Of a DNA stretch of 64,000 bases, positions 8,237 through 19,093 are shown piece after piece; within the stretch, counting starts at the first letter, position 1; each line of letters opens with the position of its first letter. The notes beneath the pieces were generated by a model. The model was given only the letters and a program-made list of their open reading frames with translations, was not told the DNA's origin and searched no databases. The stretch spans positions 49,584 to 113,583 of the forward strand of contig QALN01000008.1 of NCBI GenBank assembly GCA_003150615.1, given 5' to 3'. Origin of the DNA: Flavobacteriales bacterium. Lineage in GTDB: Bacteria > Bacteroidota > Bacteroidia > Flavobacteriales > UBA1820. Position numbers and translations under genes: made by a program.

Positions 8237-10906
8237 TTATTCGCCGTAAAGTATCCTGTTGAGCGAAGCTTCGTCCTGTATTAGCACTTCGCGCGCTTTC
8301 GAGCCGTTGAACGGGCCTATTATCCCGGCCGACTCCAACTGGTCTACTATACGTCCGGCGCGGTTGAAACCTATCGACATCTTGCGCTGGATAACGGATG
8401 CCGAGCCCTGTTGCAGCGCCACCACTATACGGGCGGCTTCCTCGAACTTAGGATCGCGCTCACCGGCAGCATCGGACGAGGAGAAACCGTCATCTCCGTG
8501 TTCCCTCTCGCATTCAGGCAGAAGGAAAGCATCAGGGTAACCCTTTTGCGAACCTATGAATTCGCATATTTCCTCCACTTCCGGCGTATCGATAAACGCG
8601 CACTGCACACGCACCATCTCGTTGTTTGCCGAAAGGAGCATATCTCCCTTTCCTATCAGCTGGTCAGCGCCCGGCGAGTCGAGTATCGTCCGCGAGTCTA
8701 TCTTGGACGTTACGCGGAAAGCTATACGTGCCGGGAAATTGGCTTTTATCAACCCCGTTATCACGTTTACCGACGGACGTTGCGTGGCAATGATTAAGTG
8801 TATGCCCACAGCACGGGCAAGCTGTGCCAGGCGTGCGATAGGCGTTTCTATCTCCTTGCCGGCAGTCATGATAAGGTCGGCGAACTCATCCACCACGAGC
8901 ACTATGTAAGGCAGGAACTTATGTCCCTTTTCCGGATTCAGGCGACGGGCCACGAACTTGGCGTTGTATTCCTTGATATTCCGCACATACGCATCCTTTA
9001 ACAGGTTGTAACGGTCGTCCATTTCCTTGCAAAGGGAGTTGAGCGTATCTATGACTTTGGACGTATCGGTTATGATGGCCTCTTCGGAGCCTGGCAGTTT
9101 GGCCAGATAATGCCGTTCTATTTTGTTGTACAACGTCAGTTCCACTTTTTTCGGGTCCACCAGCACGAACTTGACCTGCGAAGGATGCTTTTTGTACAGC
9201 AGAGAGGTTATCACGGCGTTCAGTCCTACCGATTTACCCTGTCCCGTAGCGCCGGCCATGAGCAGGTGCGGCATTTTCGACAGGTCGAACACCACCGTTT
9301 CATTGGAGATATTCTTACCTATGGCAACTGGCAGTTCCATCTGAGCCGTCTGGAATTTTTTCGACGATATGACCGCACTCATAGACACCATCGAAGGTTC
9401 TTTGTTCGGGACTTCTATGCCTATAGTACCCTTGCCCGGTATCGGGGCTATGATACGTATGCCCAAAGCCGAAAGCGAAAGGGCTATGTCGTCCTCAAGG
9501 TTCTTTATCTTCGACACCTTGACGCCAGGAGCGGGTATTATCTCGTAAAGGGTAACGGTAGGGCCTATCGTGGAATGTATGTGGGATATGTCTATATTGT
9601 AGTTCTTGAGCGTTTCGACTATGCGGCGGCGGTTGGCCGTCACTTCATCCTTGTCGACATTGATACCTTCGTTCTCGAAACGGCGCAGAAGTTTTAGCGA
9701 AGGATATTCGTAATTCGGGAGGTCGAGTTTTGGGTCGTATTCGCCGTTGCGCTCGACAAGCCGGCGGGCAAGGTCGTCATCTATCTCGCCTTCGGTTGCG
9801 GAAACCGTCACGGTACATTCAACTCCGCCTTCCTCCTCGTGCAGCACCTCTCCTTCGGCCGGGAGGCCGTCGCCGGCAACCGTAACGCCGCTTTCCATAT
9901 TTTCCGGAGAAATTTCCCTGCCGTGACGGTCCTCTATGTCAAAAGGACGAGGTTCATAACCGTCATACGCATCTTCCGTCCCGTTCCCGGAATTTTCCCC
10001 GTGGCGCAGCGCATCGGTAGCGAAATCGTAACCTTCGTCAGCATCTTTCACGCCTGCAACGTCTTCCGAAAAGTCCATGACCGGCGCAGGTTCATCGTCG
10101 GGAAAAGCGTCGCCGCCGTCCAAATCGACCTGTTGGTACGAATATTCGTCGTCTGATGTTTCAGTTTCATGGGGACCGGACTGGCCGTCCTGCATAGCGT
10201 TATCAGCGTCATCTTCTTCGACTGTTCCCGTATTTTCGTGCGCGGCGGCATTGGCGAGCTGCTCCAGCGCTTCCATCTCAGCCCTGCGCCGTTCCGACTC
10301 TATACGTTCAGCCTCAAGACGTTCCTGCCGCCTTGCCAGGCGTTCGTCGCGCATGGCATTGAGTTTTTCAGGCGTTATCCCGAAACGTATTATCGCCCAT
10401 GCCAGCGGGAAAACAGCCAGCACGAGAGCCAAGCCCCAGCCTATGTACCCGGTAAGTATTTCATTGAGCCTGTATCCCCACGCTCCCGAATATTCCGACG
10501 ACAGGTAAGCTGCCGTGACCGACAGCCACAGAGCCCACAGCAGCATTTTCGCACAAAACACGGCAATACTGGTAAAAGGCTTGTCGAGAACCACAACGGC
10601 AGATACGGCAAGTCCTATGGCGAACAGGAAAAACGCCGATACGCCCATACGGTTCATCACGGCGTAACTTATCACATAACCTGCACGGCCCAAAAGATTG
10701 CCGTAACGTTCGCCCGCCTGCACGTTCTGGTCGTCAGCCCCCGTGAACATGTAAGAAATGCAGGAAAGGGCGAGCATGATCACCAACAGCGCCAGCACCA
10801 CGCCCGATATCACGCGCAAAGTGCGGTTGTCCTGTTCAGATGTGGCGCGTGAAGCCCGCGCGGCAGGTTTTGAAACTGTTTTCTTTTTCTTCGCTGTTTT
10901 GGCCAT
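8237..10906 (-). CDS. ftsK: DNA translocase FtsK/SpoIIIE family
   Basis: 889 residues. A membrane-anchored septal motor that pumps chromosome ends into daughter cells and helps dimer resolution. N-terminal region has four membrane helices (about 25-185), followed by a long acidic, low-complexity linker (about 200-400), then the RecA-like motor with Walker A GATGQGKS (about 552-559) and Walker B LVVDEFADL, and a winged-helix gamma domain (about 820-885) that reads KOPS-like sequences. The linker rich in Asp/Glu is longer than in minimal SpoIIIE. It heads a minus-strand run with lolA, and is divergent from valS. Confidence 0.96.
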   Translation of the reverse strand: MAKTAKKKKTVSKPAARASRATSEQDNRTLRVISGVVLALLVIMLALSCISYMFTGADDQNVQAGERYGNLLGRAGYVISYAVMNRMGVSAFFLFAIGLAVSAVVVLDKPFTSIAVFCAKMLLWALWLSVTAAYLSSEYSGAWGYRLNEILTGYIGWGLALVLAVFPLAWAIIRFGITPEKLNAMRDERLARRQERLEAERIESERRRAEMEALEQLANAAAHENTGTVEEDDADNAMQDGQSGPHETETSDDEYSYQQVDLDGGDAFPDDEPAPVMDFSEDVAGVKDADEGYDFATDALRHGENSGNGTEDAYDGYEPRPFDIEDRHGREISPENMESGVTVAGDGLPAEGEVLHEEEGGVECTVTVSATEGEIDDDLARRLVERNGEYDPKLDLPNYEYPSLKLLRRFENEGINVDKDEVTANRRRIVETLKNYNIDISHIHSTIGPTVTLYEIIPAPGVKVSKIKNLEDDIALSLSALGIRIIAPIPGKGTIGIEVPNKEPSMVSMSAVISSKKFQTAQMELPVAIGKNISNETVVFDLSKMPHLLMAGATGQGKSVGLNAVITSLLYKKHPSQVKFVLVDPKKVELTLYNKIERHYLAKLPGSEEAIITDTSKVIDTLNSLCKEMDDRYNLLKDAYVRNIKEYNAKFVARRLNPEKGHKFLPYIVLVVDEFADLIMTAGKEIETPIARLAQLARAVGIHLIIATQRPSVNVITGLIKANFPARIAFRVTSKIDSRTILDSPGADQLIGKGDMLLSANNEMVRVQCAFIDTPEVEEICEFIGSQKGYPDAFLLPECEREHGDDGFSSSDAAGERDPKFEEAARIVVALQQGSASVIQRKMSIGFNRAGRIVDQLESAGIIGPFNGSKAREVLIQDEASLNRILYGE

Positions 10907-11021
10907 CGTGATAAAACCCTTTCCCTGATATTTTTACCGCCGCAGCACGGAAGATCGTTTAATTTCCGCACGCGCACGGCAATTAGTGTCCGTTTATCCC
11001 GCGAAGTTAAGCAAAAACGAT

Positions 11022-11029
11022 TAAATTTG
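11022..11029 (+). promoter_or_regulatory. Putative -7 element of valS
   Basis: TAAATTTG matches TAnnTTTG about 60 bp before the valS start; the -33 element is not clear. It sits in the divergent ftsK/valS region. Confidence 0.5.
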
Positions 11030-11090
11030 CACCACCGATAAGGTTTATAGTTTACGATACATTAAAACGCAAAACGACAAAGACACAATC

Positions 11091-13715
11091 ATGGAAATCC
11101 CTTCTAAGTACAGTCCGCAGGAAATAGAGGACAAATGGTACGCCTACTGGATGCAGAACGGTTACTTTCACTCGGAACCCGACAGCCGCCGCAAGCCGTA
11201 CACCGTCGTCATACCCCCTCCGAACGTCACGGGTGTGCTGCATATGGGACACATGATGAACAATACGATACAGGACCTTCTGGTGCGCCGGGCCCGCATG
11301 AAAGGCTTCAACGCCTGCTGGGTTCCGGGAACCGACCACGCGTCGATAGCCACCGAGGCCAAGGTAGTTGCCAGGCTTAAAAGCCAGGGTATAAACAAAT
11401 CCGACCTCTCGCGCGAGGAGTTCCTGAGCCACGCATGGGACTGGACGCACGAACACGGAGGCATAATACTCCAGCAACTCAAAAAACTCGGCGCATCGTG
11501 CGACTGGCAGCGCACCAAATTCACAATGGACGACGACATGTCACGCTCGGTCACCAAAGTTTTCGCCGACCTGTACCGCAAAGGACTTATATACCGTGGA
11601 TACCGCATGGTCAATTGGGACCCCGAAGCCCTGACAACGGTATCGGACGAAGAAGTGATATATATAGAACAGCAGGGTAAGTTGTACTACCTGAGGTATA
11701 TGGTGGAAGGAACCGACGATTACGTAGTCGTTGCCACCACCCGTCCGGAAACGATATTCGGCGACACGGCCATGTGCATCAACCCGGCCGACCCCCGTTA
11801 TGCCCACATACGCGGAAAACGCGTCATCGTACCCATAGCCGGTCGCGCGATACCGGTCATAGAAGACGAATACGTGGACATCGAATTCGGAACCGGCTGC
11901 CTGAAAGTAACCCCGGCGCACGACGTTAACGACAAGATGTTGGGCGACAAATACGGACTGGATGTTATCGACATATTCAACGACAACGCCACGCTCAACG
12001 CCCACGGCCTGCACTATCAGGGCAAAGACCGTTTTCAGGTGCGCCGCGAAATAGAAAAGGAACTGGCGGAAAAAGGACTTCTGGAAAAAGTAGAAAACTA
12101 CACGAACAAAGTGGGCACATCGGAGCGCACGAAAGCGGTCATCGAACCGAAAGTATCGCTCCAGTGGTTCCTCAAAATGGAAAAGCTCGCCACTCCGGCG
12201 CTTAAAGCCGTGATGGAGGACGAAATACGCTTCGTACCGGAAAAATTCAGGAACACGTACCGCCACTGGATGGAAAACGTCCACGACTGGAGCATCTCGC
12301 GTCAGCTGTGGTGGGGACACCGCATCCCGGCCTACTATTACGGACAGGGAATTAACGATTTCGTCGTTGCCGAAACACCGGAAGAAGCGCTTGACCTGGC
12401 CCGCGAAAGAACAGGCAACACTTCGCTCACTGCCGGCGAACTGACACAGGACCCCGACGCGCTGGATACATGGTTCTCGTCGTGGCTGTGGCCCATATCC
12501 GTATTCGGAGGGATACTGGACCCGGAAAACCCCGAAGTGAAATACTACTACCCCACCTCCGACCTTGTCACCGCACCCGACATTATTTTCTTCTGGGTGG
12601 CGCGTATGATCATGGCCGGATACGAATATCGTGGGCAGAGACCTTTCAAAAACGTGTATTTCACCGGTACTGTACGCGACAAACTGGGCCGCAAAATGTC
12701 CAAATCGCTCGGCAACTCGCCCGATCCGGTAAAACTGATGGAAGAATACGGAGCCGACTCGGTACGCCTGGGCATGCTCCTGACAGCCCCGGCCGGAAAC
12801 GATTTTCCGTTCGACACCGACCTGTGCAAACAGGGTGCCGGTTTCTGCAACAAGATATGGAACGCCTTCCGCCTTGTCCAGGGATGGCAACACGACACAG
12901 GAGCAAAGGAAACGGAAGAAGCGGCAAAAGCGGGACTGTGGTTTGAAAACCGTATGGCCGAAGCCGTAGCGGAAATAGACGGGCTGTACGACGAATTCCG
13001 GCTCTCGGAAGCGTTGATGGCCACATACAAACTCGTATGGGACGATTTCTGCTCGTGGTATCTCGAAGCGGTCAAGCCTCCCTACGGCCAACCGATAGCC
13101 GAGACAACATACCAAAGAACCATTTCGTTTTTCGAGTCGCTGCTCAAACTCCTGCACCCGATCATGCCGTTCATAACCGAAGAATTGTGGCAGGCAGTAA
13201 AACCGCGGACGAAAGAAGAAGCGCTAATCGTATCCTCATGGCCTGAAACCAAAGATCCGGACCGCAAGATACTCGACGACTTCACGTACACCTCGGAACT
13301 GATAGCGGCGATACGTGGCATCAGACAGGAAAAAGGCATCTCCCCCAAAGAGACCCTGGAGGTATTCAGCCCGTCGCCAAGCGGCATGGTAATCGATTGC
13401 CTTGTCGGAAAACTGGTTGCCGCCTCCGTAAAAAAATCGGATGAAAAACCCTCCGGTTCGGTATCTTTCATGGTCCGTACGGATGAGTACTTCGTGCCGA
13501 TGGAAGGCCGCATAGACAAGAAAGCGGAACTGGAGAAACTGCAAAACGACCTCCGGTACACTGAAGGTTTCCTCGAAAGCGTACGCAAAAAACTATCCAA
13601 CGAACGTTTTGTCGGCTCCGCACCCGCGGCCGTGGTAGAAAACGAAAGGAAAAAAGAAGCCGACGCCCTTTCCAAGATCGCCTCCATAAAACAGGCCATC
13701 GAAGACCTTTCATAG
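11091..13715 (+). CDS. valS: Valyl-tRNA synthetase
   Basis: 874 residues, typical length. Class Ia synthetase that charges tRNA-Val and edits mischarged threonine. HIGH-type motif HMGH at 51-54, KMSKS at 535-539, the CP1 editing domain between about 190 and 350, the anticodon-binding helical domain at about 640-790, and the C-terminal coiled coil at about 810-870 that is specific to ValRS. It has its own promoter region, and a strong terminator follows about 110 bp after the stop. Confidence 0.98.
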   Translation: MEIPSKYSPQEIEDKWYAYWMQNGYFHSEPDSRRKPYTVVIPPPNVTGVLHMGHMMNNTIQDLLVRRARMKGFNACWVPGTDHASIATEAKVVARLKSQGINKSDLSREEFLSHAWDWTHEHGGIILQQLKKLGASCDWQRTKFTMDDDMSRSVTKVFADLYRKGLIYRGYRMVNWDPEALTTVSDEEVIYIEQQGKLYYLRYMVEGTDDYVVVATTRPETIFGDTAMCINPADPRYAHIRGKRVIVPIAGRAIPVIEDEYVDIEFGTGCLKVTPAHDVNDKMLGDKYGLDVIDIFNDNATLNAHGLHYQGKDRFQVRREIEKELAEKGLLEKVENYTNKVGTSERTKAVIEPKVSLQWFLKMEKLATPALKAVMEDEIRFVPEKFRNTYRHWMENVHDWSISRQLWWGHRIPAYYYGQGINDFVVAETPEEALDLARERTGNTSLTAGELTQDPDALDTWFSSWLWPISVFGGILDPENPEVKYYYPTSDLVTAPDIIFFWVARMIMAGYEYRGQRPFKNVYFTGTVRDKLGRKMSKSLGNSPDPVKLMEEYGADSVRLGMLLTAPAGNDFPFDTDLCKQGAGFCNKIWNAFRLVQGWQHDTGAKETEEAAKAGLWFENRMAEAVAEIDGLYDEFRLSEALMATYKLVWDDFCSWYLEAVKPPYGQPIAETTYQRTISFFESLLKLLHPIMPFITEELWQAVKPRTKEEALIVSSWPETKDPDRKILDDFTYTSELIAAIRGIRQEKGISPKETLEVFSPSPSGMVIDCLVGKLVAASVKKSDEKPSGSVSFMVRTDEYFVPMEGRIDKKAELEKLQNDLRYTEGFLESVRKKLSNERFVGSAPAAVVENERKKEADALSKIASIKQAIEDLS

Positions 13716-13728
13716 AAAAGAAGGCAAT

Positions 13729-13814
13729 ATAGCGCAAACCGAGAGCAGAGCGAAGAAGAAAACGAAGTTTCAATCGGAGCTATGCCGAGGTACAGCCTAT
13801 ATTATACAAATATG
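13729..13814. repeat. Possible dispersed Bacteroidales intergenic element
   Basis: A stretch just after valS reads AACCGAGAGCAGAGC, then an AAG-rich part, then TATGCCGAGGTACAGCC and a TA-rich tail. I recall very similar sequence in intergenic regions of other Bacteroidales, where ORF callers produce spurious peptides with MPRYSLY. This is recognition from memory; only one copy is seen here. Confidence 0.35.
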
Positions 13815-13825
13815 ACACCATATTT

Positions 13826-13853
13826 AAAGCGTCCCTTGCGGGACGCTTTTTTT
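13826..13853 (+). terminator. Terminator of valS
   Basis: A perfect 10-bp stem (13826-13835 with 13840-13849), TTGC loop, and seven T from 13847. Confidence 0.85.
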
Positions 13854-14018
13854 GCGTAAGCGCCACATCCGGGAAAGCTCCTTATGTCCGTAGTAAGCAA
13901 TCGTTCCGTCAGGTACAGTGCTCTTTCCTCCGCTCCAGACAAAGCCTCGAGACGCAAAGTCCGAAAGTTGTGGCGATAAATTATGTAAAACGATGCAGTT
14001 TTTCAAAGAAAATAGCAT

Positions 14019-14026
14019 TACTTTTG
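14019..14026 (+). promoter_or_regulatory. Putative -7 element of rsmI-recJ
   Basis: TACTTTTG matches TAnnTTTG, 75 bp before the rsmI start; the -33 is weak. Confidence 0.45.
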
Positions 14027-14100
14027 TAAGATGTAAATTTCGTATCCCGACAGCAAATACAACCGGGTACGGAATTACTCGTAGTAAAAAAAACGGCATT

Positions 14101-14808
14101 ATGTCAAAACTGTATCTGGTACCGACCCCGGTAGGCAATCTTCAGGACATGACTCCGCGCGCAATAGAGATCTTGCGAAGCGTCAGTCTGGTTCTGGCGG
14201 AAGATACCCGCACATCGGGCAAACTGATGCGCTTTTTCGGCATAGACACCCCGATGATGTCGTACCACATGTACAACGAACATAAAGCCCTTTCAGGATT
14301 TGTTGACCGCCTCAAAAGCGGACAGGACATAGCCGTGATAACCGATGCCGGCACACCCGGCATCTCGGACCCCGGTTTTTTGATATCGCGCGAAGCGATA
14401 AAGGAAGGCATACCGGTCGAATGTCTGCCTGGAGCCACAGCCCTCATTCCTGCACTGGCCGCCAGCGGGCTTCCCTGTGACAGGTTCGTGTTCGAGGGTT
14501 TCCTGCCAGTGAAAAAAGGCAGGGCGACAAGGCTCGAAGAACTGCGCCCGGAAAAAAGGACGATGATATTTTACGAATCGCCACACAAACTGATGAAAAC
14601 GCTGGCCGATTTTTCCGCCGTGTTTTCCCCGGAGAGGAACATCAGCGTCTCGCGCGAGATAAGCAAGATGTTCGAGCAGCACGTACGCGGCACTGTAGCC
14701 GAAGTGACGGAGCACTTTACGGCGCATCCGCCCAAAGGCGAGTTCGTAATAGTGGTGCAGGGAGCAGCCGAAGAGAAAGAAAAGAAAAAAAATAAAAAAT
14801 ATGACTAA
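14101..14808 (+). CDS. rsmI: 16S rRNA (cytidine-1402-2'-O)-methyltransferase
   Basis: 235 residues from the ATG at 14101. The reading frame stays open back to 13918, but the family begins at YLVPTPVGNLQDMTPRA, so the first 61 codons are not coding and the promoter lies inside them. RsmI methylates C1402 in the decoding centre of 16S rRNA using SAM. Family motifs are the N-terminal PTPVGNL loop, AEDTR, and the DAGTPGISDPG SAM-binding segment. The gene ends 8 bp inside recJ, so the two are coupled. Confidence 0.95.
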   Translation: MSKLYLVPTPVGNLQDMTPRAIEILRSVSLVLAEDTRTSGKLMRFFGIDTPMMSYHMYNEHKALSGFVDRLKSGQDIAVITDAGTPGISDPGFLISREAIKEGIPVECLPGATALIPALAASGLPCDRFVFEGFLPVKKGRATRLEELRPEKRTMIFYESPHKLMKTLADFSAVFSPERNISVSREISKMFEQHVRGTVAEVTEHFTAHPPKGEFVIVVQGAAEEKEKKKNKKYD

Positions 14809-16528
14809 AAGGTGGCGACTCAAACCCCAGCCCACGGACGAAGAAGTCAACGGTTTGGCTTCGACTCTGAGGATAGACAGGGTTTTAGCGAAGCTGCTTG
14901 TGCAAAGAAACATCAAAACATATGACCAGGCGAGGACATTTTTCCACCCCGAACTAAATGATTTGCACGATCCGTTCCTGATGAAGGATATGGATAAAGC
15001 AGTCTCGCGTGTACAGCAGGCGCTGGACAACGGCGAGGGCATACTCGTATACGGCGACTACGACGTGGACGGCACTACGGCCGTGGCCATGATGTATTCG
15101 TTCCTCAAGAAATTTCATCCGAAAGTGCGCACTTACATCCCCGACCGCAACAACGAGGGATACGGCGTGTCGCGCAAAGGCATAGACTATGCACAGAACA
15201 ACAAATGCTCTCTGATAATAGCTCTGGACTGCGGAATAAAAGCCGATAAAGAGATAGACTACGCCGCTTCCAAGGGAATAGACATAATCATCTGCGACCA
15301 CCACCGCCCTTCGGACAAATTGCCGGGGGCGGTGGCCGTGCTTGACCCGAAACGTCCTGACTGCCGGTACCCTTTCAAGGAACTCAGCGGTTGCGGCGTG
15401 GGGCTCAAGCTGATACAGGCTGTGTGCAAAAGCAAGGGATGGGACGAAAAGGCCGTACTTGCGGAATACCTGGACCTGGCGGCGGTGAGCATAGGGGCCG
15501 ATATCGTACCTATTGTGGATGAAAACCGCATCCTGGCATACTACGGACTCAAAAAACTCAATTCCAACCCGTGTCCCGGCATAAAGGCTTTCACCATCTT
15601 TTCCAAAAAGCGTTTTTTCAATATCTCGGACGTGATTTTCATCATAGCTCCGCGTATAAACGCTGCCGGGCGTATAAACCAGGGCATGCACGCAGTGGAG
15701 CTTCTCACGGCAAAGAACGACGTTGTGGCAAAGGAAATAGCGCTGGAAATCGACAACCTGAACGGGGAGCGCAAGGAACTGGATGCACAGACTACGGAGG
15801 AGGCGCTGGAGATGCTCAAAGGGCAGACGCTGGACGACAATTTTTGCATAATCGTTTACAATCCTTCGTGGCACAAGGGCGTAATAGGCATCGTGGCTTC
15901 GAGGCTGGTCGAGCAGTTCTACCGTCCGGCTATGGTGTTCACACAAACGGACGAAGACCTCATCTCGGCTTCAGCGCGGTCAATGCACGGTTTCGACATT
16001 TACAACGCTATCGAGGAGTGCCAGGATATTACCGAACAGTTCGGAGGGCATAAATATGCGGCGGGGCTTACCATTAAAAAAGAAAATTTCGAGTCTTTCA
16101 AAAAACGTATAAATGAGATTGCAAAGAAGGCTATCCTGCCCGAAATGCGAACTCCGGAGGTGGAGGTTGATGCCGAGATTAGCATGTCTGACATTACTCC
16201 GCGCTTTTTCAAGACACTCAAAAAATTCGCTCCTTTCGGGCCAGGCAACAATTCGCCCGTATTCATGGTGCGGGGGCTTAAGGACAACGGATGGGGTAAG
16301 GCCGTGGGAAAAGAGAACCAACATCTCAAACTGACAGTGCTTTCGGCGGACAATCCTTCGAGGACTTACGATGCGATAGGCTTTAATCTTGGAAAAAAGA
16401 TAGATATGATACGCGACGGCAAGACGTTCATGGCCGTGTTTACGATCGAGGAAAATGAATACCAGGGACGTACCAACGTGCAGATCCGCCTGAAGGATAT
16501 AAAACCCGAAGGGGATACTCTGGAATAA
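14801..16528 (+). CDS. recJ: Single-stranded-DNA-specific exonuclease RecJ
   Basis: 575 residues, typical. A 5'-to-3' ssDNA exonuclease used in recombination and mismatch/base-excision repair. The DHH phosphoesterase motifs are intact: DYDVDGTTA (about 87-95), the DCGIKADKEID segment, and DHHRP. DHHA1 domain follows (about 345-450, with GGHKYAAGLTI) and the C-terminal OB fold (about 460-560). Start overlaps rsmI by 8 bp. A bidirectional terminator follows 33 bp after the stop. Confidence 0.96.
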   Translation: MTKRWRLKPQPTDEEVNGLASTLRIDRVLAKLLVQRNIKTYDQARTFFHPELNDLHDPFLMKDMDKAVSRVQQALDNGEGILVYGDYDVDGTTAVAMMYSFLKKFHPKVRTYIPDRNNEGYGVSRKGIDYAQNNKCSLIIALDCGIKADKEIDYAASKGIDIIICDHHRPSDKLPGAVAVLDPKRPDCRYPFKELSGCGVGLKLIQAVCKSKGWDEKAVLAEYLDLAAVSIGADIVPIVDENRILAYYGLKKLNSNPCPGIKAFTIFSKKRFFNISDVIFIIAPRINAAGRINQGMHAVELLTAKNDVVAKEIALEIDNLNGERKELDAQTTEEALEMLKGQTLDDNFCIIVYNPSWHKGVIGIVASRLVEQFYRPAMVFTQTDEDLISASARSMHGFDIYNAIEECQDITEQFGGHKYAAGLTIKKENFESFKKRINEIAKKAILPEMRTPEVEVDAEISMSDITPRFFKTLKKFAPFGPGNNSPVFMVRGLKDNGWGKAVGKENQHLKLTVLSADNPSRTYDAIGFNLGKKIDMIRDGKTFMAVFTIEENEYQGRTNVQIRLKDIKPEGDTLE

Positions 16529-16561
16529 GGACGGGCATACCCCCGGAAACGCCGGAAAAAG

Positions 16562-16589
16562 AAAACCGCAGGCAAATGCCTGCGGTTTT
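16562..16589. terminator. Bidirectional terminator, recJ / MBL hydrolase
   Basis: Perfect 12-bp stem (16562-16573 with 16578-16589) with AAAT loop; A-tract on the left and T-tract on the right serve the convergent genes on both sides. Confidence 0.85.
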
Positions 16590-16627
16590 CTTTTTCCGGC
16601 GCAGCGGCCGCAAGGGCCAGCCGTGGT

Positions 16628-17425
16628 TTATCGTATGCTGTTATAAACCAATTCTATCCACTTGTCCTGGTTCACAAAATCCCAATCGTATTTTGAGTAA
16701 TCGGCAAGCGGTTTGGCCGCTTTGATATTTTCCAGCGATTCGTCGGCCATTATCAGCTGGTTTATTATATCCACCGTGGCCTGAAGGTCTTCGTGCAGTT
16801 TTTTAAATTCCTCCATCGTGTACAGCCGGCCATGACCTCCTATTAGCTTCATATCTTCAGGAAGCATCTTTATCAACTCGCTCTGTATGTCCAGATATTT
16901 CAAGGCATTTCCCCCGTTTTCTATGTCTATGTACGGAAAGCGGTCGGCAAAAAGCAAATCCCCGAGTATGGCTATCTTGAAATCCTTCATCGGTACAACG
17001 AAGTCTTCGGCCGTATGTCCGCCTTTGAACACCATAGGATTGTCCGGTATCAGGGAATTAGGTTTGCCTTCTCCCTCGACCTTACCCATAGTGAATGCGG
17101 TGGCAGCTATCTCCAGTCCTTTTCCCAGTACGGCATTTCCGCCTACGTGATCGTAATGATAATGAGTGTTTACTATTCCTTTAAGCGGAAGTTCGGTTAT
17201 CTGCTTTATCGTTTCGGACAATGCACCTACACTTTCCTTAAACCCGGTATCGAAAAGCAACGCGCCTTGAGGGGTTATCATCAGCGTGGCGTTCACATTG
17301 TCATCTATCAATATCTTATAAACATACGGATTCAGTTGTTCGGCCACTGCTTTATGAGCGGCATCCTGAGCGAAACACACAGACGGCACCAATGCCAAAA
17401 AGAGTAATAATTTCTTCATTTTCAT
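16628..17425 (-). CDS. Secreted metallo-beta-lactamase-fold hydrolase
   Basis: 265 residues with a signal peptide (MKMKKLLLFLALVPSVCFAQ). The metal-binding motif HYHYDHVGG (HxHxDH) follows a beta strand, then GGHTAEDF (third His), GDLLFADRFPYID (bridging Asp) and GGHG (last His), so both zinc sites look complete. It therefore should be an active periplasmic hydrolase. The substrate is unknown: the sequence resembles SoxH/quinoprotein-relay type members of the superfamily more than true class B beta-lactamases, so a resistance function should not be assumed. Confidence 0.85.
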   Translation of the reverse strand: MKMKKLLLFLALVPSVCFAQDAAHKAVAEQLNPYVYKILIDDNVNATLMITPQGALLFDTGFKESVGALSETIKQITELPLKGIVNTHYHYDHVGGNAVLGKGLEIAATAFTMGKVEGEGKPNSLIPDNPMVFKGGHTAEDFVVPMKDFKIAILGDLLFADRFPYIDIENGGNALKYLDIQSELIKMLPEDMKLIGGHGRLYTMEEFKKLHEDLQATVDIINQLIMADESLENIKAAKPLADYSKYDWDFVNQDKWIELVYNSIR

Positions 17426-17509
17426 TATTTTATTTCATTTTTTACATTAAATTATCAAACCACCGGATATGTATGTTCTAAAAGAGCCGTAATATAACGA
17501 TTTTCGGCG

Positions 17510-19093
17510 TCAATGGGCCTGTTTGTCATCAGTACGTTTTACCGGATGGGCGAACACGAACCGTGAGCCTCCCGTATATTCCGGGTCGACCCATATATCT
17601 CCTCCGAAAACCAGCGCTATCTGTTTGCATATTGCCAACCCAAGCCCCGTTCCCTGCTTGAATTCATTGAGTTTTTCAAAACGGTTGAACACCTTACCCT
17701 GGTTTTCTATTGGTATCCCGCAACCCGTATCCGTAACCGAGAAAAGCACGAGATTGTTTTCCTCCTGTACGTCATATGCCAGGGTTATGCTTCCCTTATC
17801 GGTAAATTTATTGGCATTTGTCATAAGGTTTATCAGCACCTGTGTAAGGCGTTGGGCATCGGTGTACAACATGTACGATTCAGCCGACGGCCTGAATATA
17901 CACACTACTCCGTCTTTACGTCCGTGAGCTGTAGTCTGTATAACCTGCTGGCAAATCACGCCTATGTCCTCCGTACGGTAATTGAACGTTATTTTACCGG
18001 TCTCCAGGCGGGAAATGTCCAGAATATCGCTTATCAACGTGAGCATAAGCTCTGAATTTTTAGTCACGAGCGAACGGAATTCCTCCCTCTCCTGGGGGGA
18101 TGTGGTATCGTCGCACAAAAGGGACGAAAAGCCCACTATCGCATTGAGCGGAGTGCGTATTTCATGGCTCATATTAGCCAAAAAAGCCGATTTGAGCCTG
18201 TCCGACTCCTCCGCCTTGTCTTTAGCCTTTATTAGTTCCTTTTCACTGAATTCAAGCACTTCCCTTAGTTTTTTATTCCTGTAGTACAGGTAATACATGA
18301 ATACTATGACAAGTATCAGACCTATGAGCATCGCGCTACCCACCGCTATGTAGCTCCTGTATTTTTCCAACTGAAGTTCGACATCGTCCACAACTATACT
18401 GCCTTTCGGCAGACGGTATTCGCTTATGGAGAATTCTTTGAGCTTTTTCCTGTCGAAACGGTACTCCTCGCCTGTGGTTATGAAAGTGATCGAGTCCTTA
18501 CTGCCTGAATAAAAATCCGATATTTGCTGTGCTATCTGCTGCACTCCGTTGCCATACTTAGGCACATATCCGCCTATTGCCGCGCTGCCGAGCCCGGAAC
18601 CCGAAAGCGAAAATACCGGCACCGAAGGATTGGACGAAGTAAGGTTGTCCATCGAGTTGAACAGCAGATATTGCCCTTCGCTGCCGACCCTCCACGTACC
18701 TATCAGCACAACGGACTTTTTGTCCAGTTTTTCTATTATTTTGGAAGCCTGGTCATCTCCCTGCCGCGAATCGACCAGTATGAGATTCAAATCGGGGAAA
18801 TTTTCCATCTCCTTACGCACCAAAGCCTGCATGGATATGCCGCCGTACGTATTGTCCGAAACGAACGCTATGTTTTCGGTATTGGGATATAGCGAAAGTA
18901 TCAGTTCAATGTTCTTACGTACGTCATACCTGTTCAGACTGCCTCCGGCCACACCTATGCTGTCCGCAAGATGTATCATATCGACACTTTCCGGATACCA
19001 GTCCGTTCCAGGGCTGGTACGGGGGACTATGATGCCGTTGGTGCTGGCAAAACAGCCGAAGACCAGGACAAACTGCTCAAATCGGACACCCAT
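17510..19093 (-). pseudogene. Hybrid sensor histidine kinase truncated at its N-terminus
   Basis: 527 codons. The C-terminal two thirds are intact: one membrane helix (about 245-268), short coiled coil, HisKA with phosphoacceptor His310 (SHEIRTPLN), and HATPase with N box NLMTNANKF, DTGCGIP and GTGLGLAICK. Upstream of the helix is part of a periplasmic-binding-protein-like sensor (ABC_sub_bind type), but its first lobe and the signal peptide are missing. The first about 28 codons are antisense to the remnant of another kinase on the plus strand, so the nominal start is not original. Without an export signal the sensor cannot be placed properly; I call it a pseudogene or a junction product. 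Confidence 0.75.

Larger units (their letters stand above)
13716..14100. other. Intergenic region valS-rsmI, no gene
   Basis: 385 bp. It holds, in order, a possible dispersed Bacteroidales element (about 13729-13814), the valS terminator (13826-13853), about 160 bp in which I recognise nothing, and the rsmI promoter region. A minus-strand ORF across it was considered and rejected. Confidence 0.6.

Noticed and set aside
11541..13157. Minus-strand ORF (538 codons) opposite valS
   Set aside because: Shadow of valS; composition biased to Phe/Val/Arg/Gly and no recognisable family.
13824..14138. Minus-strand ORF (104 codons) between valS and rsmI, ending at the terminator
   Set aside because: Its C-terminal part faintly recalls the tail of thymidine kinase, a frequent neighbour of rsmI, but the match is too weak and the upstream part overlaps the rsmI promoter and start. 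Left unannotated.
16628..17425. Calling the metallo-beta-lactamase-fold protein a carbapenemase
   Set aside because: Fold motif alone does not show this; the sequence is closer to other hydrolase branches of the superfamily.
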